Source: Tillus elongatus
Taxonomy: Eukaryota > Arthropoda > Insecta > Coleoptera > Cleridae
Assembly (NCBI GenBank): GCA_964006375.1
Contig: OZ023262.1
Span: 49,703,460 to 49,767,459, forward strand
Direction: 5' to 3'
DNA: 64,000 nt
The notes below the pieces were generated by a model, which was not told the DNA's origin, searched no databases, and saw only the letters and a list, made by a program, of their open reading frames with translations. Below, piece by piece: positions 34,689 through 46,921 of this stretch. The position numbers and the translations under genes were made by a program. Numbering within the stretch: position 1 is the stretch's first letter; each line of letters begins with the position of its first letter.

Positions 34689-37680
34689 AACTATCATAGT
34701 TAAAATCGTACTGAGCAATATTTGCTTTTTCTCTTAGCTTACAGAATACATTTTTATTCAGAGCTTTGGTAAGCATATCTGCAATGTTTTCTTTTGAACA
34801 AATATATTGAATGGAAATAATTTTCTTATCTACAAGTTCCTTTAAGAAATGATTTCTAATATCAATATGTTTACCACGCTTTGAATTTTCAAAAACTCTT
34901 GGACATTAAGATGGCACTAGTATTATCACATAGAAGCTTTGCATCACAGTTAATCCCTAAATCACTCACTACACCTTTTGCATTCAGTAAGTCTTGAGCT
35001 GTTGCAGCTGCAGCAATATATTCAGCTTCAGCCGTAGAAAGAGCGACACAGTTTTGTTTCCTTGAAAACCAACTCACTGGATTACCACCATAAAAGATTA
35101 TACATCCACTTACACTTTTTCTGTCGGTCTTGTCCGTTGTCCAGTCTGCATCTGAATAAGCTTCAAGTGATACTTCTCCATTTTGATAGATTAGACCCAG
35201 TTCTTTCGTTTGTTGTAAATACCTCAATGTTTTCTTACTGACTTTCCACGTTTGCATAGTGGGTTTATCTAGGTTTCTACTTAAATAGGAAACTGAATAT
35301 GCTATATCAGGTCTGGATGTCGTAGCCAAATACATCAGACTACCAATCAATGAACGATAGGGTACATCTATTATGTCTTCATTCGATTCGATTTGAAATC
35401 CTGTTACCATTGGGATATTTGTTCCATTGCAATTTTCCCTATTAAATATACTTAATAGTTTTTCAATAAATTTTGTTTGCTTTATGACTAACTCATTTTG
35501 TGTTCTGCTGATGGACATACCCAAAAAGTTGTTTACTTCACCTAAATCCTTTGCATCAAATTCCTGCTTTAATGCAAGTGCTACTTCTTCCAGTTTCTTG
35601 TTTTCCCCAATTAACAACAAGTCATCAACATATACAAGTAACCATACTGATTTGCTATAGTATAAACAGCAATCATAATGTGACCTTTCGAAATTTATGT
35701 TCCTTAAAAAGTCATTAAGTCTGTTATTCCATAACTTTGGCGATTCTTTCAGTCAATATAAGGCTCTGTTTAATTTTAGCATCGAAGTATTTTTAAGTCC
35801 TTTTGGAGGATAAATGTAAATATCATTTTCTAGTTTTCCATTTAGAAAAGCAGTTGGAATATCCATTTGCTTAATATTCCAATTCATCAAAGTAGCATGT
35901 GATAGAAGTATTCTAATTGTAGATACTCTAGCCACTGGAGCATATAATGGGTCAAATTTATTATAGTCACTCACCTGAAATCCTTTAGCAACGATTCTTG
36001 CCTTTTTAGTTCCATCTTCTTTGGTTCTAAATACCCACTTTGTCTCAATTGGAGTTTTATTTTTTGGCAATTCAGCTTCTGACCATGTTTGTTGTTTTAT
36101 ATGAGACGTTAATTCCTTTTGTATTGCTTCATACCAATCTTTTGAATTTATTGCTTCTTCAAAGTCTTTTGGATCTTCTTCACACATTAATAAACAGTAT
36201 GCAGAATAAACTTCATATTCATTCAGGTACTGTGGGGGTTGGATGATTCTTCCTAATCTTGATGTGTTTTGTGTAGCTTCATCATTTTTGCAAATTTCCA
36301 TTTTTTGTATACTGATTTCTTGTTCTTCATCTGGTGAACTTATTGAATTTTCTTCACATAAACCTTTGGCATCTTCATTTTCAATATGGTCTGTATCTTC
36401 ATTTTCAATTTGGTTTTTATTGTTGCCAGTTTTAGTTTCATAATACTTACTTTTATTTTCATTAAAAGTAACATCTCTGGAACAAATTATTTGATTTTTC
36501 TCATGAAGCCATACTCTATATCCTGCACCGCAATGACCAATCATTGATCCACATTCAGCTCGCATGTCAATTTTATTTGACTTTGGAATAGTTACCACCC
36601 ATGCTTCACTTCCAAAAACACGTAATTTGGATAAATCATTCTTGCCATACCACAATGTTGAAGGTGTCACTCCTGTATTTGCGACTGTTGGACATCGATT
36701 CAACTCATATGCTGAGCACAGAACTGCTTCTCCCCATAATTCTCTTGGTAAATTTGTTTCTGCAAATTTTGTACGTACTTTATCCATTAATGTTCTGTTA
36801 AGTTTTTCGGCAGTACCATTTTGCTGAGGTGTATATGGAATCGTATACTGCAATTCTATCCCTTTATCAGTACAATATCTTTTGAAATGATTTGAAGAAA
36901 ACTCGCCACCGTTATCACATCGGATCTTCTTTGTTTTTAAACCATGCTGGGTTTTAATTAACTTGACAAAATCTATTACACTCTGTTCAGCTTCATTTTT
37001 ATTTTTCAAAAATTTTACCACAGTAAAATGAGAATAATCATCCATGAGTACTTGAAAGTATTTATAACCTTCTTGAGTAACTGGTGTCATGGGGCCTGCA
37101 ACATCTGTGTGAATTAGATCACCAATATTTTTAGAACATTTTTTTGTACGATAGAAAGGCAATCTTTTGGCTTTTCCTTGGGTACATTCATCACACTTAT
37201 CTTTAGAATATGGTAAATTTAACAATTTAAGACTGTATCTGTTGAGATGACCCAGTCTCTTATGCCATACATTAGAATCTTCTACTGTTTTATAACAATA
37301 CTCCCCCTGAATATCAATTTTCAATATAAACAAATTACTGACTCTCTTACAGTTAAGCTGACAATTTTTCTTCTGAATTTTTACTACATCTTTATCAAAA
37401 GTTATTTTCATATCTTTGTCTATTAGCTGCGCAACTGAAATTAGGTTATGTTTCATTCCTTCAACTATTAGAGCTGTCATTGATAATTTTCTTTCTTGAC
37501 AAATTCCATGTAGAACACCTTGTCTTTTTGCTACAATTGTTTCACCATTTGCTACACCAATTTTCACTTCTTTGTCTAAGTTTTCAATATTAGTCATGCA
37601 TTTTTCTAGCTCACTATTTACCAAATGTTGCGTGGCACCAGAGTCTAGGATGAAATGATTTTTGTTATTTAATTCAATTT
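34689..37680 (-). pseudogene. copia Pol: protease, integrase, reverse transcriptase, RNase H (one nonsense, one frameshift)
   Basis: Frame from about 37680 downward: protease FILDSGATQHLVN (DSG active site); GAG-pre-integrase with WHKRLGHLN; HHCC zinc site ending CDECTQGKAKR; integrase core with HTDVAGPM, MDDYSHFTVVKF and NGTAEKLNRTLMD (D,D,E); RT with VARVSTIRILLSHA and the catalytic VYVDDLLL region; RNase H with EAYSDADWTTDKTDRKSVSG and ALSTAEAEYIA. A single in-frame TGA at 35755-35753 interrupts RT between LNRALY and LKESPKLW. A one-base frameshift in a T run near 34890 puts the last RNase H segment (ENSKRGKHIDIRNHF) in another phase. Confidence 0.92.
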
Positions 37681-38546
37681 AGGGCTAAAAATGATATATC
37701 ATTTTCTGTCTGAAATGTATTTAGGTTTGTGGTTATGTTAGCATTTCCTCGGCGACGACTGTTAGACCTTCCTCGACTTCGAAAGCTAGAGGTGGTTCCT
37801 CTAAATCGCCCACTTTGACGACATTCTGATATTTTGTGGCCTTGTTTACCACACCTATAACACACATATAATCGACTTTGATTTTGATACTGGCTGGCTT
37901 TGAATGTAACTTCACTTCCACAGTTAGTCGAGCCTTGAGATTTATTTTTCATTTTTAATTCTTCATCTAGTGATCTTGCTTTAACAAAATCCATTATAAC
38001 TTCTGTGTTCAATGTCTCAATTGCTGTGATGACAGAATCATAATCCTCATTTAAGGAGAGCAACAAATGACATACTTTGTCACTTTCTTCGATTTTTGAA
38101 CCTATGCTTTCAATTTCTCTTATAATGGAGTCAAACTTCAAAAAATGATCCTCTAACTTGTCATTTTTAGTACATTTTAGAGTCAATAATTTCTTCTTCA
38201 ACGTTAACTTAGTAAATACACTCTTTCTCTGAAATACATCTTCGAGAGATTTCATCATTTGTTTTGCGGTTTCTGCATCTTTAACTATATCAAGGTGCTT
38301 GTCAGTCAAACACTGAATAATAACTGATTTGGCTTTAGCATTTTTAATTTGAAACTCTTCTCTTTTCTTATCATCTGTGAAGTCTTCAATACTATTCACC
38401 AATGCAACCTTCAATTGTTTTTCTTCTAAAAGGGCTGACACTCTGAACTTCCAATTATTAAAATTATTTGAACTCAATAACGGATAAATAACTGTAGAAT
38501 TCATCTTTCTTAATTCATGTAGAAAAGATGGCATGCGTCTTGCCAC
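37674..38546 (-). CDS. copia Gag
   Basis: A 290-codon open frame. The likely real start is the internal Met of MNSTVIYPLLSSNNFNNWKF (about 38504), typical of copia Gag. It carries the UBN2-type capsid region (LKVALVNSIEDF, QCLTDKHLDIV, LTLKKKLLTLKC) and one CCHC zinc knuckle CYRCGKQGHKISEC near 37870. Gag stops at TGA just before the protease frame; Pol is in another phase, so a one-base shift separates them. Most copia elements are single-ORF, so this is probably a mutation, although a programmed shift cannot be excluded. Confidence 0.9.
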   Translation of the reverse strand: MARRMPSFLHELRKMNSTVIYPLLSSNNFNNWKFRVSALLEEKQLKVALVNSIEDFTDDKKREEFQIKNAKAKSVIIQCLTDKHLDIVKDAETAKQMMKSLEDVFQRKSVFTKLTLKKKLLTLKCTKNDKLEDHFLKFDSIIREIESIGSKIEESDKVCHLLLSLNEDYDSVITAIETLNTEVIMDFVKARSLDEELKMKNKSQGSTNCGSEVTFKASQYQNQSRLYVCYRCGKQGHKISECRQSGRFRGTTSSFRSRGRSNSRRRGNANITTNLNTFQTENDISFLALN

Positions 38547-38600
38547 AAACCTTTTATTTTAATTATCCATTTTAATCTAATTAATATTTTCTTCTATATC

Positions 38601-38613
38601 TGAGCCCATAACC
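38601..38613 (-). promoter_or_regulatory. copia primer-binding site (half-tRNA type)
   Basis: Directly next to the 5' LTR, minus strand GGTTATGGGCTCA. It complements the anticodon arm of initiator tRNA-Met (anticodon CAU in a CCCATAACC context) with one mismatch, as known for Drosophila copia, which primes from an internal tRNA cut. Confidence 0.7.
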
Positions 38614-38863
38614 TGTAATTGATTGAGGATATCCGTGGATGCTTTTGATTATTATATTAATTAACCAAATACGTTTTAAAACCCTTTAATAACTAGAAAC
38701 ATAACACTGTTTTCTTAATACATTGTGCATAACATTTACTTGACTTATTGTGTCATTTTTTACATTATTACTTCTTATGATTTTTCTTTTAAGGTAATAA
38801 TAATAGCTACCTATATGATTTATACAGAAAGAAAAGGAGCACAGAGTATACATTATTCTAACA
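38614..38863 (-). repeat. copia 5' LTR
   Basis: 250 bp with TGT/ACA ends; contains the promoter for minus-strand transcription. Confidence 0.92.
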
Positions 38864-38868
38864 AAACT
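38864..38868. repeat. 5-bp target duplication of copia element, right
   Basis: AAACT, matching 34419-34423. Confidence 0.85.
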
Positions 38869-40055
38869 GTGCTCTCAGTTCTTCCATTAGTGTAAAGATT
38901 GGGTTGTTGGAAGTAGCACAAACTTTGACCACATACTTATAGGCACACTTGGCGCATAGAAGACTCACCGGTTGTTCCCCTGTCAGTCCTAGCAATATGT
39001 TAGTCGGGGTTGATCTCATCGTTCCGGTAATGATTCTAAGCGCCATGTATTGAGTACGGTCAAGAACAGCCATGTCCATGGTTTTGCTTCTGCATGTAAA
39101 TTGCATTCCGAATGTGAGGTGGGTTCTCACTATGGCTTTATATATTGTAAGTAGTGTTAGTGGATCTGTTCCCCACCAGACACGGCAAAGACTTCTAATC
39201 ACATTGATGCCTTGAAGAGCTTTTGCTTTCATATTTTGGATGTGCATTTTCCATGACATCCGTTGGTCTATTGTAACACCCAGATATCTAACATGTTCCT
39301 TCCAAGGTATTGCACACGAGTTGATCCGTAGAAGTGTTCGGGGGGTGCTCACTGATCCTGTGGGAGGGATAGTATTAGATGTGTTTATTCTAATTGGGTT
39401 GGTGTCAGTTATCTGGATTAAGATAGGCAAGTGGTCGCTATTTCCCGGGTCATTCACTACCTCCCACATTGCTGAGGTGGCAAGTTGCGGAGAGCAGATA
39501 GTCAGGTCAGGGACGCTTCTATTAGCATTTGGGGTACCTATTCTTGTTTCGCTGCCATCATTCAGAATGCTTAAATTGTATTCATCAAGACTATTAATTG
39601 TTATTTCTCCGTTTCTGTTTGATCTGCCGGAACCCCACATTAGGTTATTAAACATCTAAACCCATTAAATCCCCCATGATTATAATGGGTTTAGATGTTA
39701 GTGTTGTCACCTCTCTAAAGAAATCTTGATCAAGAAGTAGATCTGGAGAGTTATACACATTTACTATGACTACCGTTTCCATCTCAATGGCCAGAACTTG
39801 GAATCTGTTGTGGTGTTGTCTTGATGTTCTAATGATTGTGAATGGTATGTTATGTTTTATAAATAGTGCCACACCTCCTCTACCATCGGCCCTATCTTGC
39901 CTAGCGCTGTTGTACCTTGGGAGTTTAATATTGTCTGTTGTTTTGGTCCACGTCTCTGTGAGACCAATGACTTCCGGATCAGTTTCCTGTATTAGTTGCA
40001 TTAAATTGGTTTTATTGCTCTGAAAACTTCTAATGTTCCATTGCAGAATATTCAT
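38869..40055 (-). pseudogene. Jockey-group LINE ORF2 with reverse-transcriptase palm deleted
   Basis: Starts MNILQWNIRSFQSNKTNL (endonuclease, 40055), then VIGLTETWTK and NDPGNSDHLPI. The GDFN motif region is damaged (reads GDLMGLDV then stop near 39650). After SDHLPILIQITD the sequence jumps directly to RT thumb (CAIPWKEHVRYLGVTIDQRM, YKAIVRTHLTFGMQF), so the fingers and palm with the YADD are missing: an internal deletion of several hundred codons. The C-terminus is split by copia at 38864 and continues at 34418. Confidence 0.85.
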
Positions 40056-40097
40056 ATCTATTGATGGGTGGGTTTAGGGTTAGGTTGAAGGTCTTCC

Positions 40098-40880
40098 TTA
40101 CCCCCCTTTGTTTTGGGTTTGGTTAGTTTTTGGTTTATTAGATGTTTTTAAGAAAAAGGTAATCAGTTTGTTGAGGTTATTCTTCTCAATTTCGGTTAGG
40201 TTATCTTTCTTTAAAATGTTTTGAATTGAAGTTAGATTAATTAGGCTGTTTACATCGTTTACTTCTATTTCGGGACTCTGCTTGGGCAATAAGGTTTTAA
40301 CGTTTAGTCGGCACGGGTCAAAGGTTAATGCTGCCTTGTGTGCGTCTTCGTCCTATCCACCCTCAGTGTTTAGTTTTCTTCTTTTCGGTATGGTCGTAAT
40401 TGCCTGTTTGAAATGTAATTTGGGAGTGATCGTTTTAGGTAGGTGATATTTCCGGTTTTCTATGCTAATTGAATCGAACTTGGCTTGTTCTTTATTTTGT
40501 AATGGAGGGAACTCCTGAGCATTGCTTACTATGCTATATCCTGAGCCTTTCGGTACCATTTTTTGTGCTTCAAAGAAGGATAAATTGTTCATTGCCATTA
40601 GTTCATTAATTCTTTTCTGCCTATTATATTCTGGGCAGCTTCTGTTGGCTAGATGACTGTCTTGGCAGTAAATGCATTTGGGTTGCTGGTCGCAGGTGTC
40701 GTGGTTTTCACCACATCGGGGACATCTGGTTGTTCCCCTGCATTGCTTTTGGGTGTGTCCAAATCTTAAGCATTTTAGGCACTGTACGACTGGACTTACA
40801 TATAGTTCTACTGTTTTCCTATTTCCAAATATATACGTGTATGTTGGGAGGGGCAGGCATTGCCATATGGACATGGTAGT
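40098..40880 (-). pseudogene. LINE ORF1 (Gag-like) with three zinc knuckles
   Basis: 40874-40353 contains CLKCLRFGHTQKQC, CPRCGENHDTC and CIYCQDSHLANRSC, three CCHC-type knuckles as in Jockey/I ORF1 nucleic acid chaperones. An in-frame TAG at 40353 interrupts the C-terminus, which goes on in the same frame to TAA at 40098. ORF2 starts 43 bp downstream, the usual dicistronic layout. The N-terminus is cut at about 40880. Confidence 0.85.
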
Positions 40881-41604
40881 TGTTGAAGCGTAAAGGCATT
40901 TTTTTTTTCTTTAAATTTGTTATGGAAATAGCTTCACTGAATTTTACTTGTATTTTTTCCTCGTATCATATTTTGGTGGCATTGTGAAGTGAATAATCTA
41001 GCGCGATTGTAAAACCATTTTGCAAACAGGAATTTGCTGTTTTGACCAAAGACAGTTTACAGACAAGAAATGGGAAGTACAAGTAACATGGTAAATAGTG
41101 TCAAGCTGTTATATCTTCATACACACTACTGGACCATCGTGAAATACTGACAACTACTCGACAAGTACCATGCACGTAGTGATTAGCCACCTTACCGCTT
41201 GTACTTTTTTAAAACAATATGAGCGACCTAATAGTAAGTCAAAATTAAATAGTTTGTTATATGTAAGTATTTAAAATAAAGGTTTTGTAACATTTTAAAA
41301 CTTGTTGGCTTTTTTTTTAATTTATTTTTTTATTCGAGTTTATATTATACAGTGTTTATGAAAAATAACACATGAAATTCATAATGTAGATGATATCAGG
41401 ATTTTAGGAGAGTTCCTAAAATAAGTCAGTTTAGTCTGATAAAAAAAATGTATTTTTGTTATATTTTGTTTTCCATTAGTGTTGAAGATACTGAAGGTAC
41501 AGGAAAAAAAATACAACAAAGGATGTTTTAGTTATTTGTTACTTCCCAATTAAAGGGTATAGTATATAATCATAAACACAGCAATGAATATCGTCAACTA
41601 TAAC
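40881..41604. other. Intergenic, nothing recognised
   Basis: AT-rich, no coding region and no repeat match noticed. Confidence 0.4.
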
Positions 41605-41900
41605 TAACATATATGAGATATACTTGGTTTTCGGGTTGAACCGTGTCGAAAATTTATTAAAACTCGACGTTTCGGCTCCTGTTTGGGAGTCTTTTTCAAG
41701 GGTCTTTCAGTTAAGGAAATGAACTCTCAAGGCCTCAATCTACCTACTACTTAGAGGGGTTGATAAGGTATGTTTGGTTGTTGTAGCTGGATTACAGGGC
41801 CTCAATCTGCCACTCACTAAAGATCGTCTCTAGGTCTCAGTATGTTCAACCCTAGACCTGAAAGAGATCTGACTGTTCGTCATAAGTCTTGTATTATTTA
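41605..41900 (-). repeat. Penelope/SINE-like repeat fragment
   Basis: Minus strand GAAAAAGACTCCCAAACAGG followed by AGCCGAAACGTCGAG is a stem-loop next to a GAAACGTC motif, common at the ends of arthropod Penelope-type elements. The ACTAACATATATGAGATATAC boundary at 41605 recurs at 45483, suggesting a second fragment there. Confidence 0.4.
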
Positions 41901-41946
41901 TAATTTATCTACTTGACTGTGCTGTTTACACACAATTCTCCCAACT

Positions 41947-42066
41947 GACCGCCCTGACATCAGTTTGCCTAATCAAAAGAAAAAGGAAAATTTTATTATG
42001 CTCACATAACCACGATATATGGCAGGGTTGATTTTCCTACTGCTTTAAGCTTTTAATTAGGCACAC
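41947..42066. mobile_element. Short foldback MITE, copy 1
   Basis: Left arm GACATCAGTTTGCCTAATCA and right arm AGCTTTTAATTAGGCACAC are inverted. The centre contains ATATGGCAGGGTTGATTTTCC, shared in inverse arrangement with 45197-45371. Confidence 0.6.
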
Positions 42067-42519
42067 TAGTGATGGGTCGTTATTTAACTGTCAGCTATTT
42101 TTAAACGGTTACCGAACCGTAACGGGAACCTCCAGTTATGGATTTATAAAAATAGCAGCTTAAAAAATAATGCTTTTTACACTAAACTAGATTTTGGAGT
42201 CGTGTCTGTTTCAGTTCTACTGCAACTAGTTCGGCTTCGATGAATAAACATCGGTTTTCATCGGCAACTGTTTATTTAACTATTTAACGGGATGAATAGC
42301 CTTGAGATTGGGAATGCTAAACACGCTATTTATACTAGTGTGCTCACTCTCGCTAACAACTTTAGGAACGTAGGATTTTCGGTACAATAAAACGGTTTAA
42401 TTTTAATTTTAACTTTAAACGGTTGCTGATGGGGATACGGCATACGGACACTACTACACAGAGTTATTCTGTTAAACTGAGAAGCTGTTATTTTTGAAAC
42501 AGTTGAATTTCCCACTAGT
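42067..42519. mobile_element. hAT-like MITE, copy 1
   Basis: Begins TAGTGATGGG and ends near CCCACTAGTA (imperfect inverse). It shares TTTATACTAGTGTGCTC and CTCTCGCTxACA with 44530-44699, whose right end is the cleaner CCCATCACTA. Noncoding. Confidence 0.55.
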
Positions 42520-43029
42520 ATATAACAGTGGCGATTTCTCCTAGTGAGCTAGGTGTGCGCCGCACACCCTAAAATATAATTAAAATGTGCACAGTTAAAT
42601 ATGTTTTATTTCTTTTTCCCTTAGTCTTAATACACTACATATGTTATGACAATCGATTTAATTTACTTATTTGATTTCATAAATAGTCGGTTAATAGTGA
42701 CTTGGAATGAAGTCGGCACCACGTCTTCATTCAGAAAATATGAGTAGGTCAATAGCAACTGGGAATGAATTCGGGTTAGGTGTGCGTTGTTATTTCCGAA
42801 CAACTTCACTCGACAGAGCTGTATTGGTATACAATACAGTCCCCCACCCATGTGTTAAAATAGTAAGGAAATACCATTCGTTTTAACACTGCAGTGAGCG
42901 GTAAAAATACCGCTCAAGACAAATGAATGGAACGCCGGTTTAACAAACGTTGTGATAGCATTATTTACAAACATTACAACTGCGCTTGCCTGGACCACAG
43001 TATTCTAGAATCAAAGACTATAATACATT
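42520..43029. other. Intergenic; possible transposon end
   Basis: CAGTGGCGATTTCTCC at about 42526 and the hairpin GGTGTGCGCCGCACACC at about 42552-42568 look like a DNA-transposon terminus. Nothing else is recognised. Confidence 0.3.
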
Positions 43030-43872
<843 letters not shown>

Positions 43873-44105
43873 ATTTTTACACATTTTTTTATTTAGTACC
43901 ATATTAACATTGAACTACTTTTAATGTTTACAGTTTTCACCCCGTTCCGGACAGTGCTAACGCTAACACAAATTTGTGTGAAGAGAAGAGCTTGATAATA
44001 ATTCCATATTCTTTTCGTGTTTTAAAGTTTTAAGTGACTTTTTAATTTGTTAGTGTTGCAGTGGGAAATTAATTTATTTATCTACGTATCATTCCCATAT
44101 AGGTC

Positions 44106-44106
<1 letters not shown>

Positions 44107-44192
<86 letters not shown>
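44107..44192. repeat. (TA)n microsatellite
   Basis: An 86-bp TA tract. Flanks do not match the TA-core family. Confidence 0.95.
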
Positions 44193-44195
<3 letters not shown>

Positions 44196-44529
44196 TTAGT
44201 GTTAATAATTTTTAAAACCACCACTAACAGCAACTCGTTATAACGTCCCAAGGCGTGATAAATAATGATATTTATTGATTCTTGCTGTGGCATTGACATT
44301 TACGTGAAGACCCTCATAAAATAAATTTGTGAGAAATGACTAGTTTATAATTCCTAAAACATCTAAGTAAATTCTTATAGAAGACTCCTTTCTGATTTCT
44401 AAAAGTTTCACTTCAGAGTGGCAAAATATTTACGACACGCTTATTATAATTTCTTAACCCTTTGTTTCCTTTTCATATCGACAAAATTTGAGATTTATAC
44501 ACTACGTGAAATAACGGGGTAAAAATACA

Positions 44530-44699
44530 ATGCATTTATACTAGTGTGCTCGCTCTCGCTCACAGCTTTGGGAATGTAGGATACTATCGATCCGACTATC
44601 CAGTTTAAAATAACTGAAGACGTTATTTTCAACGGTTATTATTAAATAACGTTAACGGCTTCAACTGTTAACAGAAAAGAACTGTTTTTCCCATCACTA
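44530..44699. mobile_element. hAT-like MITE, copy 2 (partial)
   Basis: Shares TTTATACTAGTGTGCTCGCT and the following 30 bp with 42330-42377, and ends in CCCATCACTA, the inverse of TAGTGATGGG at 42067. Confidence 0.55.
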
Positions 44700-44964
44700 A
44701 GGCACACTGTTGTCGAAACAGTCAGTTGGTAGGATTTTTTGTAACATCACGTTAGGGAGGCCTTTTATTTCGTTCAAGCAACAAAAAAACTCATCCAAGT
44801 TTTTACTGTCGCGGGACGCTCGCCTAATTTGACAGTAGGAATGATTCCCAGTGTGACTGGTAATATATTCATGTCAATATAAAACACATATTACTCTATG
44901 GTCGCACGTTTGTATATATACGGGTGGGTTCATACTGAATATTAAACTTCAGTTTAAATATATA

Positions 44965-44966
<2 letters not shown>

Positions 44967-45060
<94 letters not shown>

Positions 45061-45195
45061 CATACATACATAAACATATAATAATTCAAACTGACCCCAG
45101 ATATGTATTCTAGGGGGCCTATTTAGCGCTCTTTTGAAGAATTTTTTTTTTATTCAAAAGGCGGATCTCATTTTTTAAGAAACTTCACTAAAACT
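44967..45195 (-). repeat. TA tract plus 5' module of TA-core family (minus)
   Basis: (TA)n to about 45060, then minus-strand 5' module (TCTAGGGGGCCTATTTAGCG on +) ending in an AAGAAACTTCACTAAAA palindrome arm. The body is missing. Confidence 0.6.
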
Positions 45196-45196
45196 G

Positions 45197-45371
45197 TTCT
45201 GATCTGCCCTCACATCAGTTTGCCTAATTAAATGCTAAAAGGAGAAGGAAAATCAACCCTGCCATATACCAAGCTTATGTGAGCATAATGAAATTTTCCT
45301 TGCCCTTTTAACCTCCTTTAGCTTTTGATTGGGCAAACTGACGTCACGGCAGGTCAGGAAGGTCAGTTGTG
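45197..45371. mobile_element. Foldback MITE, copy 2
   Basis: The outer arms CTGCCCTCACATCAGTTTGC ... and ... CAAACTGACGTCACGGCAG are inverted repeats of about 40 bp, each with a GCTAAAAGGAG / CTCCTTTAGC inner block; the whole can fold on itself. Same family as 41947-42066. No coding. Confidence 0.7.
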
Positions 45372-45621
45372 AAAATTGTGCGTACACAGCACAGTCAGGG
45401 AGGTCTTTTATAAAACTTATCAAAGTTTTTTCTTTTGCGAGACGCTCGTCTAATTGGAAGAAAGCAATGTTTAATCCATTAACTAACATATATGAGATAT
45501 ACATACATTTAATCTTTCTGTTTTCCTTGTTTATATGCACTTTAACTATGCCAAATCTCACACTGCTTCGTGCGCGCAATGTGCTTAAAAGGGGTAGGTA
45601 CAAAGTTTTTCTTCATGTATT

Positions 45622-46135
45622 ATAACCCTATAGTTGAAACCACAGCTAAAGCATCAGAAAAAGGGTCTACTTGAAATTCATTTCCTGCCAATATTTAAGT
45701 AAAATGAAGGATGATGGTGGCTGAAGCTGAAACTTAAGGCTTTATAGAACACACTTCTTACAAAATTTCTGCTACATCGCCCGTAATGTTAGTTTCAAGT
45801 TCTTTATTTAGATCATGTTAATTTTGACGTTTTGAATTGCGACTTTTTGACGTTAAGAAGAAAAACTATAATGCTTATAACTTCTTCTGCTTTTAACGTA
45901 GGGATACAAATTTTGGTGCATGGCTTTATTTTTATGGCATAAACCAGCGTGCCAAATTTAGTTGCCGTAGCTTTGGTATTTCCGTAGATATAAACATTTC
46001 CCGAAAGAAAACACATAATTTTCCGTGAAAAACTAGTCCGATTTCCCTGGCTAACGAACTTATTCAAGCGATTCGCGAAAGAAAGGTATTCACCAAATTT
46101 TATGACAATCGTTCTATAATTTTATGAGTTATTGA

Positions 46136-46212
<77 letters not shown>

Positions 46213-46338
46213 AACATATAAAGTCTGAAACTGACCTAGGATTTGGGTTCCAGGGGTCCTAAATAGCGCTCATTTGGAGAATTTTTTTTAAATTCAAAAG
46301 TCGCGATCTCAGTGATTTTTTTTAAAGAAAATGCACTT
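45622..46338 (-). repeat. TA-core repeat family copy (minus, 0.72 kb)
   Basis: Collinear with 16610-17452: AAGCATCAGAAAAAGGGTCT, AATTTTGACGTTTTGAATTGC, CTGGCTAACGAACTTATTCA, (TA)n 46139-46210, CCAGGGGTCCTAAATAGCGC and a degraded palindrome. The 3' terminal hairpin is missing. Confidence 0.7.
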
Positions 46339-46504
46339 AAAATATAAAAATGAAAATGATTAATTTTTGTGCTGCGTTCTATATTATCTGAAAAAGAAAA
46401 TGTAAGCGACGAAGTGGAATGTACCTTCAACCGCATTAAACTGACGTATGAAACTTATTGATGGCAAATGACTTTGTTTTAAGTGTCTAGTTGGACTTCT
46501 ATAA

Positions 46505-46665
46505 CTTTTTCCCCCTCAGGGCTCGTCCGCGGCCTTGCCGCCCCGATAGCACTGCAACCTTTGGTTGATTGTGCATACCCTTAGTCTTACTCCACCCATT
46601 CCAAAATCAATGTGCCTTGAACTAGTCTGCACAGAGATTGGTAGATTGAAGTTTTATATTGCTCT
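46505..46665 (-). mobile_element. LINE 3' end fragment (same family as 29.7-31.4 kb)
   Basis: The reverse complement matches 31251-31415 closely, including GCAGACTAGTTCAAGGCACA, TGGAATGGGTGGAGT and GTGCTATCGGGGCGGCAA. It covers the last ORF2 codons plus 3' UTR: a severe 5' truncation. Confidence 0.8.
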
Positions 46666-46850
46666 CTATAACTTACTCACCACGTGACGTCATAGGAGGG
46701 GGGAGGATATGCGCAAATCATTTATCTTGTAAGTCATTTTATCATACTTTAAACTGCTGCATGATATTATCTAGTTTCATTTCCTTTAAATTTTCCATAT
46801 ACGAGATGAGGAGTAAATAAAAACTAAAATTATACAATAAGTACCTTATT

Positions 46851-46921
46851 CTATGATTCTAAGGTATTTGCGGCAGCGGAGTCGATTTCGATGTCAGTTT
46901 CTTCTTCTTTGTTTATGATTT
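46851..46921 (-). CDS. Candidate terminal exon, unidentified minus-strand gene
   Basis: On the minus strand TTTTTTGTTTACAG precedes a frame reading IINKEEETDIEIDSAAANTL then ES and TAG (46853-46851). Phase 1 entry matches the donor of 47382-47512 exactly (G plus AA). The acidic tail is not recognised. Support is splice-site quality and phase only. Confidence 0.4.

Larger units (their letters stand above)
34424..38863 (-). mobile_element. Ty1/copia LTR retrotransposon, 4.44 kb, nested in a LINE
   Basis: 250-bp LTRs (34424-34673 and 38614-38863) with TGT...ACA ends differ at one base by eye (C versus T in CATAACATT(C/T)ACTTG). The flanks carry a 5-bp AAACT duplication. Primer site and polypurine tract are in place for minus-strand transcription. 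Gag and pol are near complete, in the order Gag-protease-integrase-RT-RNase H that defines copia. The reading frame is broken in at least three places, so this copy is dead or nearly so, yet its LTR similarity says it is young. Confidence 0.95.

Noticed and set aside
36040..36827. Plus-strand frames of 60-90 codons across 34.9-37.6 kb
   Set aside because: They are antisense shadows of the copia Pol gene.
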